Below, in pieces: positions 55,652-63,816 of a DNA stretch of 64,000 bases. A model generated the notes under the pieces. It saw nothing but the letters and a program-made list of their open reading frames with translations, was not told the origin of the DNA and ran no database searches. Position numbers and translations under genes: made by a program. The first letter of the stretch is position 1, and each line of letters begins with the position of its first letter. Source of the stretch: Algoriphagus sediminis (GTDB taxonomy: Bacteria > Bacteroidota > Bacteroidia > Cytophagales > Cyclobacteriaceae); NCBI RefSeq assembly GCF_030403435.1, contig NZ_JAUEPH010000002.1, positions 186,001 through 250,000 on the forward strand, read 5' to 3'.

Positions 55652-57001
55652 ATGAGTAATAAAAATCTGCCTCAGGAAAGGCGCGAATTTCTGAAGAAGT
55701 CAGGCATAGGCTTAATGGGATTGGCTTTGGCCCCAAGTCTTTTGGCGCAAGCCAAAGCGAATGGAAGACTTAGAACAGCTCACATCGGAGTGGGAAATAT
55801 GGGAATGGAAGACTTGAAAGCTATCTCCTCTCATGAACTGGTGGATGTCACCGCTTTGGTGGATGTAGATAAAAATAATCTTGATGCTGCCAAAGCCATG
55901 TTTCCTAATGCCAAGACGTATGCTGATTACCGGGAAATGCTGAAGGATATGAAAGATGAGATTGATGCGGTTATTGTTTCTACTCCTGATCACACTCATG
56001 CACCGGCTTCTATGATGGCCATGAAAATGGATAAGCCTGTCTATTGTCAAAAACCGCTTACTCACCACGTCAAGGAGGCTCGCGCGATGAATAAATTGGC
56101 GGCTAAAAAGAATTTGGTAACCCAAATGGGCATCCAGGTACACTCTTTTTATGATTATAAATTAGCGACCCTTTTGATTCAAGATGGAATAATTGGAAAG
56201 GTCCACACTGTGCGGGCCTGGTCACCTAAAAATTGGGGATATGATGGTCCTCCTCCAGTAGGTAGTGACCCGATTCCGGAGACATTAGATTGGAATCTTT
56301 GGCTCGGAACTTCAGCTGAACGCCCATACAAAGAAGGAGTGTATCATCCGGGAAATTGGCGTCAGTTGGTGGACTACGGCTGTGGAACGCTAGGCGATAT
56401 GGGTGTTCATATTTTTGATACTCCGTATAATGCCTTACAACTGGATGTACCAATGACCATCATTAATGAATGCAGGGAACCAAATGGTTTTGGCTATCCT
56501 GTAAATAATACAGTTACTTATGAATTTCCATCTACCCCATACACCGCAGAAACTTTGAAATGGGTATGGTATGACGGACCCGGTGCTCCACCTGAGCATG
56601 AGGATTTGAAACTTCCAAATGGAGACCCATTGCCAGATCAGGGGGCTATGTTTTTAGGAGAAAAGGGCAGGTTACTCTTACCACATTTTCAGCAATTACC
56701 ACGAAAAATAGTGGATGGGAAATATGTGGAAATGGATATCGAGAAATATAATTTAGGTAAGCCAGTTAAGGATTACGCATCCGAGAGCAAGAAGCATTAC
56801 CATCAGTTTGTGGATGCCTGCTTAGGTACTGGGGAGACCACCGCTCCATTCTCTTATTCAGCCCGATTGACTGAAACCATACTCCTTGGAGTTATAGCTG
56901 GTAGATTTCCGAATCAGACTTTGCACTGGAACAGTAAAAAGGCAAAGTTTGATGAGAAGGAAGCCAACAAATTTTTGGATTCGAAATACCGAAAGTTCTG
57001 A
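55652..57001 (+). CDS. Gfo/Idh/MocA-family oxidoreductase with Tat signal
   Basis: The 449-residue protein starts with RREFLKKSGIGLMGLALAP, a twin-arginine export signal, so it folds with NAD(P) before export. The Rossmann part has HIGVGNMGMEDL. VSTPDHTHAPASMMAM (about 108-123) and VYCQKPLTHHVKEAR carry the family motif EKP-like, here QKP. GTLGDMGVHIFDTPYNAL is the substrate-domain segment. It probably oxidises or reduces a sugar at C3 together with the DUF1080 protein just upstream (inference from family pairing). The stop is 16 bases before activator site 8 of the last permease operon. Confidence 0.88.
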   Translation: MSNKNLPQERREFLKKSGIGLMGLALAPSLLAQAKANGRLRTAHIGVGNMGMEDLKAISSHELVDVTALVDVDKNNLDAAKAMFPNAKTYADYREMLKDMKDEIDAVIVSTPDHTHAPASMMAMKMDKPVYCQKPLTHHVKEARAMNKLAAKKNLVTQMGIQVHSFYDYKLATLLIQDGIIGKVHTVRAWSPKNWGYDGPPPVGSDPIPETLDWNLWLGTSAERPYKEGVYHPGNWRQLVDYGCGTLGDMGVHIFDTPYNALQLDVPMTIINECREPNGFGYPVNNTVTYEFPSTPYTAETLKWVWYDGPGAPPEHEDLKLPNGDPLPDQGAMFLGEKGRLLLPHFQQLPRKIVDGKYVEMDIEKYNLGKPVKDYASESKKHYHQFVDACLGTGETTAPFSYSARLTETILLGVIAGRFPNQTLHWNSKKAKFDEKEANKFLDSKYRKF

Positions 57002-57017
57002 TTGGTTGGATGAGTTT

Positions 57018-57043
57018 TGTTCGTTAGCGAACAAAAATGTTCG
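57018..57043 (+). promoter_or_regulatory. Activator site 8
   Basis: The half-sites TGTTCG (57018), CGAACA (57028) and TGTTCG (57038) are all perfect, with TTAG and AAAA as spacers, as in site 1. It ends 61 bases before the -24 box. Confidence 0.82.
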
Positions 57044-57072
57044 TCTGAATTCGGGCACTTAAGCCAAAAAAT

Positions 57073-57103
57073 AGCCTCAGAAGCATATTCTGGGGCTTTT
57101 TTT
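57073..57103 (+). terminator. Intrinsic terminator between activator site 8 and promoter 8
   Basis: A 10-bp stem (AGCCTCAGAA / TTCTGGGGCT, one T-G pair) has a 5-base loop and seven T residues. It ends the sugar-gene operon inside the enhancer-promoter interval. Confidence 0.88.
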
Positions 57104-57104
57104 A

Positions 57105-57120
57105 TGGCACAAAAGTGGGG
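57105..57120 (+). promoter_or_regulatory. Sigma-54-type promoter 8
   Basis: TGGCAC, five bases, then TGGG. The expected start is near 57131, leaving an unusually long leader of about 67 bases before permease 13. Confidence 0.6.
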
Positions 57121-57197
57121 TATAAGGAAAATGCTTTTGAGAGCTAAACCAACTATTACTACTACAGAAAACCTAAAATCAGCTAACCTGACCATCC

Positions 57198-59597
57198 ATG
57201 TGGAAGAACTATTTAAAAATTTCTTTTAGGAATCTCAAGAAGAGAAAGCTTTACACAGCGATTAACTTACTTGGGCTGACCGTGGCTTTGGTGAGTTTCA
57301 TTCTGATTTCTTTGTATATCCATCATGAGTGGAGTTATGATCGAATGTATACCGGTTCTGAACGAATTTATCGCTTTACACAGCTTTTTGCGGATTCTCA
57401 GGAAAGAGAAATGGTGAGTAGTACTCCTTCTTCCTTGCCACCCACAGTCATGGAAGAGTTTGATGAAGCAGAAGCGGCGACTTTACTTTTTGACTTGAGC
57501 ATTTTCCAATCGGTGGTCATCGAATATCAGGGCGAACAGCAGGAAGAGAAGAAGTTTGCCTATGCTGATGAAAATTTCTTTGATGTTTTTGATTTTGAAG
57601 TATTGGTCGGCAATCCTCAAACCTTCCTTTCTGAACCCAGGCAAATGGTGCTTACTAAATCCACCGCTCGGAGATACTTTGGTTCCGAATTCGCTGCTGA
57701 AGGAAAAACCTTAAAGGTGGAAACCAGCGAATACCTGATCACAGGGGTAATGGAAGACTTCCCTTCAAACAGTCATATTGATTTTGACTTTATCGTTTCC
57801 TTCAAATCTCATCGACATGGAAGAGAACCTGAATGGTCTCCCAGTAACTACTATACCTATGTCAAGGTAAAAGAGGGAACCAATATGGAGGCTTTTGAGT
57901 CAAAGCTTGCGACCATGAGCGAAAAGTATCTGGGAAAGGAGATGCGGGAATATGGTATTGAAACTGGATTTTTTCTGCAGCCGGTGATTGATATACACCT
58001 TGGAGATCAATCTTTAAATAATATTAAGCCAACCACGGATATTAAGTACCTGTATATTTTTGCAGTCGTAGCATTACTTCTTATAGCCATTGGTGTTATA
58101 AATTATGTGAATCTAGCTACCGCTGAAGCCACTGAGCGGAACAAAGAAGTTGGGCTTCGCAAAGTTTTAGGAGCGATGAGGGGGCAGCTTTTCGGACAGT
58201 TTGTTTCTGAGTCGATGATTCTCACATTTGCTTCCTTATTATTTAGCTTGCTCGCCATTTATGTTTTGGCACCACAATTTTCAAATTTTGTAGGATTTGA
58301 AGTGGGAGCACAAAATCTCCTTAGTCCAATTTCCATTCTTGGGATGATTGGATTGGTTGTTCTGGTAGGTTTGTTGGCTGGAATTTATCCTTCCCTAATT
58401 CTTTCAGGAATGGAGCCTATAAAGGCATTGGGTAATAATATTAAACTCGGTGGAGGGGCCTGGGTGAGAAAAGGACTTGTCGTTTTTCAATTTTTTGTTT
58501 CAATGGGACTTTTGATAGCCACATTTGTGGTTGAGTCACAGCTGTCATTTATGCGAGAAGTGAATCTTGGCTACAATCAAGAACAGTTGATCTCGATCAA
58601 TTATCCTTATTCTTTAAGAGATAAAGCAGGAACTCTTGTAGAAGAAATGAAGCGCTCTGGCTCTGCGATTTCGGGGGCTCAGGCGGCTAATAGTCCTATT
58701 TTTATTCAAGCAGGATACTCAATTATGTCGGGAGGGGATAATCCTGAAGATTTTTCCATTACAGGATATTCTGTTGATAAGGATATTGTCCAGACTCTTG
58801 ACTTGGAGTTATTGGCAGGTGAAGATTTTTCTGATGCAGACCCTACTAGACAGCAAGCCCAAGAAAGGGAATCTATCCATCCGGTCTTATTCAATGAGAA
58901 TGCCATTCGACGGATGGGGTGGGACCCTGAGGAAGCGATAGGCAAGACGGTGAACCTTGGATTTGGAATGGGAAGAGTGAAAGGTGTAGTGAAAGACTTC
59001 TATTTCAACTCCCTTCACTATTCAGTGGGTCCACTTGTCATATTCAACGACCCTAATAATTCAAATGTGCTTTTGCTAAGACTTCCAGGTGGAAACCCTG
59101 CACCACATCTCGCTAAGCTTGAGGAAATCTGGAAGGAAACTGCACCAGGTAGACCCTTTAATTATGAATTTGTGGATTCAGCTTATGGTCAAATGTATAA
59201 TGCTGAACAAAGGATTAGCCAGGTTTTTGGACTGTTTTCAGGTATTGCCATATTTATTGCATGTATGGGACTGTTTGGCTTGGTTTCATATGTGGCCTTA
59301 AGAAGAACAAGAGAAATAAGTATCAGAAAAGTACTAGGTGCTACTCAAATCAATGTCATTCAGGTCTTATCAGCTGACTTCTTCAAATTACTCCTGGTAT
59401 CATCTGTCATGGCCATTGGTTTCGGGATGTGGTTTGCAAGTAGCTGGTTACAGGATTTCGCAAATAGAACACAGATTGGCGCTTTGCCCTATGTTATTTC
59501 AATACTTGTTGTTCTAGCTTTGGCCACCATAACCATTTCTTACCGGGCCTGGAAAGTCTTCAAGCTCAACCCAGCAAAAACTTTAAAAACCGAATAA
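57198..59597 (+). CDS. MacB/FtsX-type ABC permease 13
   Basis: The 799-residue paralogue opens MWKNYLKISFRNLKKRK, with EWSYDRMY after helix 1. The KYFG site is LTKSTARRYFGSEFAAEGK. The first FtsX unit reads GVINYVNLATAEA and RNKEVGLRKVLGAMR; the second motif is RTREISIRKVLGAT. GVVKDFYFNSLHYSV is present and the tail is LNPAKTLKTE. It starts the last operon of the block, with ATPase 2 beginning 16 bases after its stop and the TolC-like gene overlapping that ATPase. It is thus the only permease besides permease 1 that travels with its own ATPase. Confidence 0.92.
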   Translation: MWKNYLKISFRNLKKRKLYTAINLLGLTVALVSFILISLYIHHEWSYDRMYTGSERIYRFTQLFADSQEREMVSSTPSSLPPTVMEEFDEAEAATLLFDLSIFQSVVIEYQGEQQEEKKFAYADENFFDVFDFEVLVGNPQTFLSEPRQMVLTKSTARRYFGSEFAAEGKTLKVETSEYLITGVMEDFPSNSHIDFDFIVSFKSHRHGREPEWSPSNYYTYVKVKEGTNMEAFESKLATMSEKYLGKEMREYGIETGFFLQPVIDIHLGDQSLNNIKPTTDIKYLYIFAVVALLLIAIGVINYVNLATAEATERNKEVGLRKVLGAMRGQLFGQFVSESMILTFASLLFSLLAIYVLAPQFSNFVGFEVGAQNLLSPISILGMIGLVVLVGLLAGIYPSLILSGMEPIKALGNNIKLGGGAWVRKGLVVFQFFVSMGLLIATFVVESQLSFMREVNLGYNQEQLISINYPYSLRDKAGTLVEEMKRSGSAISGAQAANSPIFIQAGYSIMSGGDNPEDFSITGYSVDKDIVQTLDLELLAGEDFSDADPTRQQAQERESIHPVLFNENAIRRMGWDPEEAIGKTVNLGFGMGRVKGVVKDFYFNSLHYSVGPLVIFNDPNNSNVLLLRLPGGNPAPHLAKLEEIWKETAPGRPFNYEFVDSAYGQMYNAEQRISQVFGLFSGIAIFIACMGLFGLVSYVALRRTREISIRKVLGATQINVIQVLSADFFKLLLVSSVMAIGFGMWFASSWLQDFANRTQIGALPYVISILVVLALATITISYRAWKVFKLNPAKTLKTE

Positions 59598-59613
59598 TTA
59601 ACACCATTCACCA

Positions 59614-60297
59614 ATGATTGAATTAAGAGAACTCGATAAGTTCATCGAATCCAGATTCCAACGGATTTTTATACTTAAAGGCATAAACCTGACTATTAAT
59701 GAAGGGGAGTTTGTTACCCTTATGGGCCCTTCTGGAGCAGGTAAGTCCACGCTATTGAACATACTCGGTTTACTCGATGATGATTATAAGGGTGAGTATC
59801 TGATTGATGGGAGACCTATTCACAGGATGAAGGAAAGGGAACGATCCTCTCTTCACAAGAGTGAGTTTGGCTATATTTTTCAGGCTTATCATCTAATCGA
59901 TGAACTGACGGTTTTCGAAAATATTGAGACTCCTTTGCTTTATAGAAAGGTGCCGAGCTCTGAGCGAAAAAGTATTATCGCGAATCTTTTGGATCGCTTT
60001 AATATGGTAGCCAAAAAAGATCTATTCCCTTCTCAGCTTTCTGGTGGACAGCAGCAGCTAGTTGGCATCGCGAGAGCTATCGCGGGTAAGCCAAAGGTAC
60101 TTTTAGCGGATGAACCTACGGGTAACCTACACTCTGCACAAGCACAGGAAATCATGGAAGTTTTCCAGGAATTACATCGTGAAGGGGCTACGATAATTCA
60201 AGCCACACACGCACGTTCCAATGCAGATTATGGAACAAGATTGATCAACCTTGTAGATGGTAAAGTTACAACTGATGAAACGATACAACATGCGTAA
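59614..60297 (+). CDS. MacB/LolD-type ABC ATPase with altered D-loop (ATPase 2)
   Basis: The 227-residue ATPase keeps Walker A GPSGAGKST (38-46), Q-loop Gln90 in YIFQAYHLIDELT, Walker B VLLADE (162-167) with its catalytic Glu, and switch His199. Two places differ from ATPase 1. The D-loop is NLHS (171-174) instead of NLDS, so the conserved Asp is His. The signature reads LSGGQQQLVGIARA, with L for the usual R. The catalytic set is otherwise intact, so it probably still hydrolyses ATP, possibly with changed dimer coupling. It follows permease 13 by 16 bases, and the TolC-like gene overlaps its end. Confidence 0.92.
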   Translation: MIELRELDKFIESRFQRIFILKGINLTINEGEFVTLMGPSGAGKSTLLNILGLLDDDYKGEYLIDGRPIHRMKERERSSLHKSEFGYIFQAYHLIDELTVFENIETPLLYRKVPSSERKSIIANLLDRFNMVAKKDLFPSQLSGGQQQLVGIARAIAGKPKVLLADEPTGNLHSAQAQEIMEVFQELHREGATIIQATHARSNADYGTRLINLVDGKVTTDETIQHA

Positions 60298-61630
60298 GCT
60301 GTTCATATTTATTTATTGCCTTTCATTTAGTGCTCCTGTTTTTGCTGTTCAGGACACTTTAAAAATGGATTTTGCCACTGCTGTGAATCTCGCGCTGGAG
60401 GCAAATCTTGATTATCAAATCCAATCCAATCAGCAGGAAGTTCTGAAAAAGGAGAAGCAAACTGCCTTGGCTTCCCACTTTCCTTCTGTCAATGTGGGTA
60501 CTACATTTTCAAGACAGTCTGGACAGCAGTTTCAGCAGATCGAAGGGGAGATAGTGGTGACCAATGTGACCAATGAAATCATTTCTGGTGGGCTGAATTT
60601 GGAGATGCCTTTATTTAATTCCGGTCGTAGAATTTTTGATACCCAATCTTCAAAACTAGCCTGGGAGGCTGGTGAGATGGGTCTGGAAAGAGCAGCTCAG
60701 CAAGTAGTTTTTGATGTGGCTCGAAGATATCTTCAGGTTTTGCTGGATAAGGAATTGCTTAGAATTGCCAATGAAAATCTTGAAAACCAGAAGGCACTTT
60801 TGGAGCAAATTACCGGATTTACAGAGGCAGGGCTCAGAACTCTGGCGGATCAGTATAATCAGCAGTCTGAAGTAGCTCGGGTCGAATCCACAGTGGTGGA
60901 TGCAGAGATTCAGTATGAAAATGATCTTTGGGACTTGAGCGAATACCTTCAGCTCGAACCTGGAGTCATTCCTGATATTATAGAAGTGGATCCTGCTGTA
61001 AATTCTATGAGTTATGAGGGAATGAGCACAGTAGAGCTTTATGATATTGCCCTAGGAAATAGAGTTGATATCAAACAACAGGAGCTACTCACCAACTCTG
61101 CTGAGAAGAGTCTAAAAGCAAATAAAGCCATGTATTATCCAAGGTTGAATGCCTTTTACAACTACAGTACCTTTTTTACTTCTCTGGACGATCGGTCCAT
61201 CCAGGAACAATTGCTTACAATCTATCCACAAAATAATCTTGGAATGAGATTAAGCATTCCCATTTTCAATAATCTGAACAATAGACTTAATGTAACGAGA
61301 AGCAGAGTTCAGCTTAAAAATCAAGAATTGAGGAAAGAAGCTTTGGATAGAAGTATTTATCAAGACGTAAGATTAGCTAACCAAAATTATCAGGCTGCCA
61401 TACGAAAAGAGAAAAATACACGAGTTCAGGTGGTGGCTGCCGAAGAGGCACAAACTGCAGTAAGTGAGCGATTCAGGCTTGGTTTATCAAACTTTGTAGA
61501 CTTATCTACCGCGAATCAACAGCTAGTGGCTGCCAAAGGTGATGCTGCTCAGGCTATTTATACGCTTTTCTTCCAAGAAGTAATTATGAGGCATGCATTA
61601 GGTACGTTGAACCCTCTTGGGATAGAGTAA
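60290..61630 (+). CDS. TolC-like outer-membrane efflux protein
   Basis: The ATG at 60290 gives 446 residues with a signal peptide (MRKLFIFIYCLSFSAPVFA); an ATG at 60275 is an alternative start. The protein has the two-repeat TolC layout of helices and barrel strands. Repeat 1 reads DFATAVNLALEANLDYQIQ and repeat 2 reads ELYDIALGNRVDIKQQELL. SVNVGTTFSRQ and LGMRLSIPIFNN are barrel strands. It overlaps ATPase 2 by 8 bases and closes the block. With the lone adaptor 42 kb upstream it supplies the complete tripartite exporter: adaptor, permease plus ATPase, and outer-membrane channel. Confidence 0.9.
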   Translation: MRKLFIFIYCLSFSAPVFAVQDTLKMDFATAVNLALEANLDYQIQSNQQEVLKKEKQTALASHFPSVNVGTTFSRQSGQQFQQIEGEIVVTNVTNEIISGGLNLEMPLFNSGRRIFDTQSSKLAWEAGEMGLERAAQQVVFDVARRYLQVLLDKELLRIANENLENQKALLEQITGFTEAGLRTLADQYNQQSEVARVESTVVDAEIQYENDLWDLSEYLQLEPGVIPDIIEVDPAVNSMSYEGMSTVELYDIALGNRVDIKQQELLTNSAEKSLKANKAMYYPRLNAFYNYSTFFTSLDDRSIQEQLLTIYPQNNLGMRLSIPIFNNLNNRLNVTRSRVQLKNQELRKEALDRSIYQDVRLANQNYQAAIRKEKNTRVQVVAAEEAQTAVSERFRLGLSNFVDLSTANQQLVAAKGDAAQAIYTLFFQEVIMRHALGTLNPLGIE

Positions 61631-61651
61631 AAAATAAGGAAGAAATCAAAG

Positions 61652-62239
61652 TTATTCTCCTTTCTCCCGATTTAATAATTTGAATTCATTCATTACCCTA
61701 TATGCTGCACGGGTAAGGTCCGCTTGAAAATCAGGAGAATAAGGATCGAAAGCAGCTGCAGTGTACCCTTGCCAAATGGTATTACCATACTTGTTGTCAA
61801 TTACATAAATCACCAGCATACCATTATTCTCGCTGTATCTCACCATGTTGTAGGTTTCGTCCTTTTCCTGCTCCTTTTGTAATTCTCCATTTTCATCTCG
61901 GTACGTGTAACCCGTTCTTTGAAGCCAATATTCCAGCTCAGGCTGAACATACCCCCTGTAGCGGATGGAGTCAAAAAACACCTTATAACTTACCAGCATG
62001 TCTGGTCTCTCTTCCTTTTCTATATATCCCTGAGACCCAAGCCTTGCTCCGATGGTGGAATTCATGATGGGGGTAATCAACAAAGTGTCTTTAACCTCAG
62101 ACTCGAGAAAAGAATAAGTTTTGTAGTTTTTGAAAGAGCCTTGGTAGTTGTAATCATATTCAGCTACGTAATCCTTCTGACCAAAACAACCAGAAGCTAA
62201 AAGCCCAATGGATAAGAGGTAAAGTAGAGTTTTTTTCAT
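61652..62239 (-). CDS. DUF4136 lipoprotein
   Basis: The 195-residue protein has a lipoprotein signal (GLLASGC, lipidated Cys18). A DUF4136-type domain follows, opening with YDYNYQGSFKNYKTYSFLE. The middle holds YRGYVQPELEYWLQRTGYTY, and near the end come IYVIDNKYGNTIWQGYTAAA and AAYRVMNEF, both common in the family. The function is unknown; members sit on the periplasmic face of a membrane. It converges with the TolC-like gene, 21 bases away, and has no visible link to the exporter. Confidence 0.8.
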   Translation of the reverse strand: MKKTLLYLLSIGLLASGCFGQKDYVAEYDYNYQGSFKNYKTYSFLESEVKDTLLITPIMNSTIGARLGSQGYIEKEERPDMLVSYKVFFDSIRYRGYVQPELEYWLQRTGYTYRDENGELQKEQEKDETYNMVRYSENNGMLVIYVIDNKYGNTIWQGYTAAAFDPYSPDFQADLTRAAYRVMNEFKLLNREKGE

Positions 62240-62421
62240 CCCTATTGACGGTTAATGTTTTGTTTTACTGGAGAAACTATTTGGGGATCAGCCTCATAAG
62301 ATAATTCAATAAGTAAAAAAGCGCAACTCATGATTTAAACCTTAACTTATTTGTAAAGCAACGGACTCATTTCAATAATGAATTTACCGAGGCCAAAAAT
62401 TCGTGTATAAGTAACTAATGA

Positions 62422-63351
62422 TCATTCCATTAGGTTTAAACTTCTTTTCAAACCTATTTCTAGAGGAGTAGGGTGGAGGTTATATTTTTTTGCGATTTTT
62501 CCTGAGTAAAACCGATAGTCTTGATCCAATTGATATCGGTTTTCTTTCATTTCTTTGAGTATAGGGACAAATAAACCCAAGATATTCACCCCTAGAGCAG
62601 GTAGGACTGTTAATTTTTTATTTGATCCCAAAAGCTTATTTACCTCATCTACCAGTTGACTGGCGGAGGGAAAGTCTTCGCACGTGGGAAGATTCCATGT
62701 CTGATTCCAGGAATCATCTTGCTGGGATAAGAATGCGGTAGCATATCCTGCATCTGGAATATAAGTGAAAGAATGTGCTCGATCTCCAGAATAAAGCCAT
62801 TGTGGGTTTTTGCCAGTTTGAATTTTATTAAAGATCATTTCATTCGGGATACTATTTTGTGCATCAGGACCATAAAAGTCAGCTGCCCGAGCTACCAGTG
62901 CAGTAACTCTTTTTTCATCTATAGCTTTCCAAAGCATCTCAAGGATTTCCTGTCTGACCTTTCCCTTTGGTCCTTTCGCCCCAAACGGAGTCTCCTCTGT
63001 GATATGACCAATATGCTCCGGATCTAAGGCATACATATTGTCAAAAAAAACTAGTTTGGAATTAGAGACCTCACAAGCATCGATCGTATTTTTCATGACC
63101 TTAGGCCATTGATCCTTCCAAACCTTAGTAGAATACTGAAGACCCGCCAGAAGAAAGACCACATCGCTTCCGTCAGTTGCCTTTTTTACATCTTTAGGAT
63201 TTAGTAGATCGCCAGACAATAATTCGTCGTTAGGGTTAGTTTTTTTTGGATTTCGACTGAATTGACGGATTCGGTTTTCAGTTCCTGCGAGATGTTTGGA
63301 TACCGATTTGGCAATGTTTCCATTCGCTCCGAGGATGGTATAGGTTTTCAT
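62422..63351 (-). CDS. NAD(P)-binding epimerase-like protein
   Basis: The 309-residue soluble protein belongs to the extended/atypical short-chain dehydrogenases (NAD-dependent epimerase or NmrA-like). The N terminus has ILGANGNIAKSVSKHLAG, the glycine-rich NAD(P) loop. LSGDLLNPKDVKKATDGSDVVFLLAG is the usual second segment. A YGPDAQNS segment and a C-terminal substrate region follow. The catalytic Tyr-x-x-x-Lys is not obvious, so it may act as a redox sensor or an unusual reductase. It is transcribed divergently from padR across a 123-bp gap that holds the PadR-type palindrome. Confidence 0.8.
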   Translation of the reverse strand: MKTYTILGANGNIAKSVSKHLAGTENRIRQFSRNPKKTNPNDELLSGDLLNPKDVKKATDGSDVVFLLAGLQYSTKVWKDQWPKVMKNTIDACEVSNSKLVFFDNMYALDPEHIGHITEETPFGAKGPKGKVRQEILEMLWKAIDEKRVTALVARAADFYGPDAQNSIPNEMIFNKIQTGKNPQWLYSGDRAHSFTYIPDAGYATAFLSQQDDSWNQTWNLPTCEDFPSASQLVDEVNKLLGSNKKLTVLPALGVNILGLFVPILKEMKENRYQLDQDYRFYSGKIAKKYNLHPTPLEIGLKRSLNLME

Positions 63352-63430
63352 AGGCGGTTGAAAAAGGTTAAATAAAATATAAGGATAAAAAAGTGATTTA
63401 ATTAAAGGTGTTCTCTATGATTTTTTGTTT

Positions 63431-63468
63431 TACAAATATGAAAGTAATATATTAGATTCATATTTGTA
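63431..63468. promoter_or_regulatory. 38-bp near-perfect palindrome, likely PadR operator
   Basis: The outer arms are TACAAATATGAA and TTCATATTTGTA (12 bp, perfect), the centre is TAATATATTA, and only two base pairs break the symmetry. It ends 6 bases before the padR ATG and covers a CATATTTG box similar to a -7 element. PadR proteins bind such sites as winged-helix dimers. Confidence 0.75.
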
Positions 63469-63474
63469 GAATAA

Positions 63475-63816
63475 ATGAAAAGATACCACTTAGGAGAGTT
63501 TGAGGAACTTGTTTTACTCACTGTTGGCATATTGGATCAAGAAGCTTATGGAGTTTCTGTATTGGAAGAGATTAAGGCACAGACGGGTAGAAAAGTTAAT
63601 ATCAGCGCTGTTCATACCGTATTAAATCGTTTGGAAGATAAGGGCTTGCTTACCTCGAAGATGGGTGGTGCAACTGAAGAAAGAGGCGGAAGAAGGAAAA
63701 GACTTTTTGTCCTTTCTTCAGCAGGTCGTTTGGCTCTGGAAGACGTGAGGAATATGAGGAATAAGCTTTTTGATCAACTCCCGCCTTTTGCTCTAGATTT
63801 TTCTAATGGATACTAA
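63475..63816 (+). CDS. PadR-family transcriptional regulator
   Basis: The 113-residue protein is a winged-helix PadR regulator of the short type. It starts YHLGEFEELVLLTVGILDQEAYGVSVLEEI, and the recognition part is VNISAVHTVLNRLEDKGLLTSKMG, followed by the wing GGRRKRLFVLSSAGR. PadR proteins usually repress transport or resistance genes until a ligand binds. It overlaps the next permease gene by 11 bases. A 38-bp palindrome right before its start fits auto-repression of the padR-permease operon. Confidence 0.9.
   Translation: MKRYHLGEFEELVLLTVGILDQEAYGVSVLEEIKAQTGRKVNISAVHTVLNRLEDKGLLTSKMGGATEERGGRRKRLFVLSSAGRLALEDVRNMRNKLFDQLPPFALDFSNGY

Noticed and set aside
57017..57229. Plus-strand 70-codon frame before permease 13
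   Set aside because: It runs over activator site 8, the terminator and promoter 8 and into the permease start in another frame; a chance frame.
20540..59597. The permease genes as possible degenerate or transposon-amplified copies
   Set aside because: All thirteen are full length with intact frames and strong sequence divergence, and I saw no transposase or terminal inverted repeats between them.
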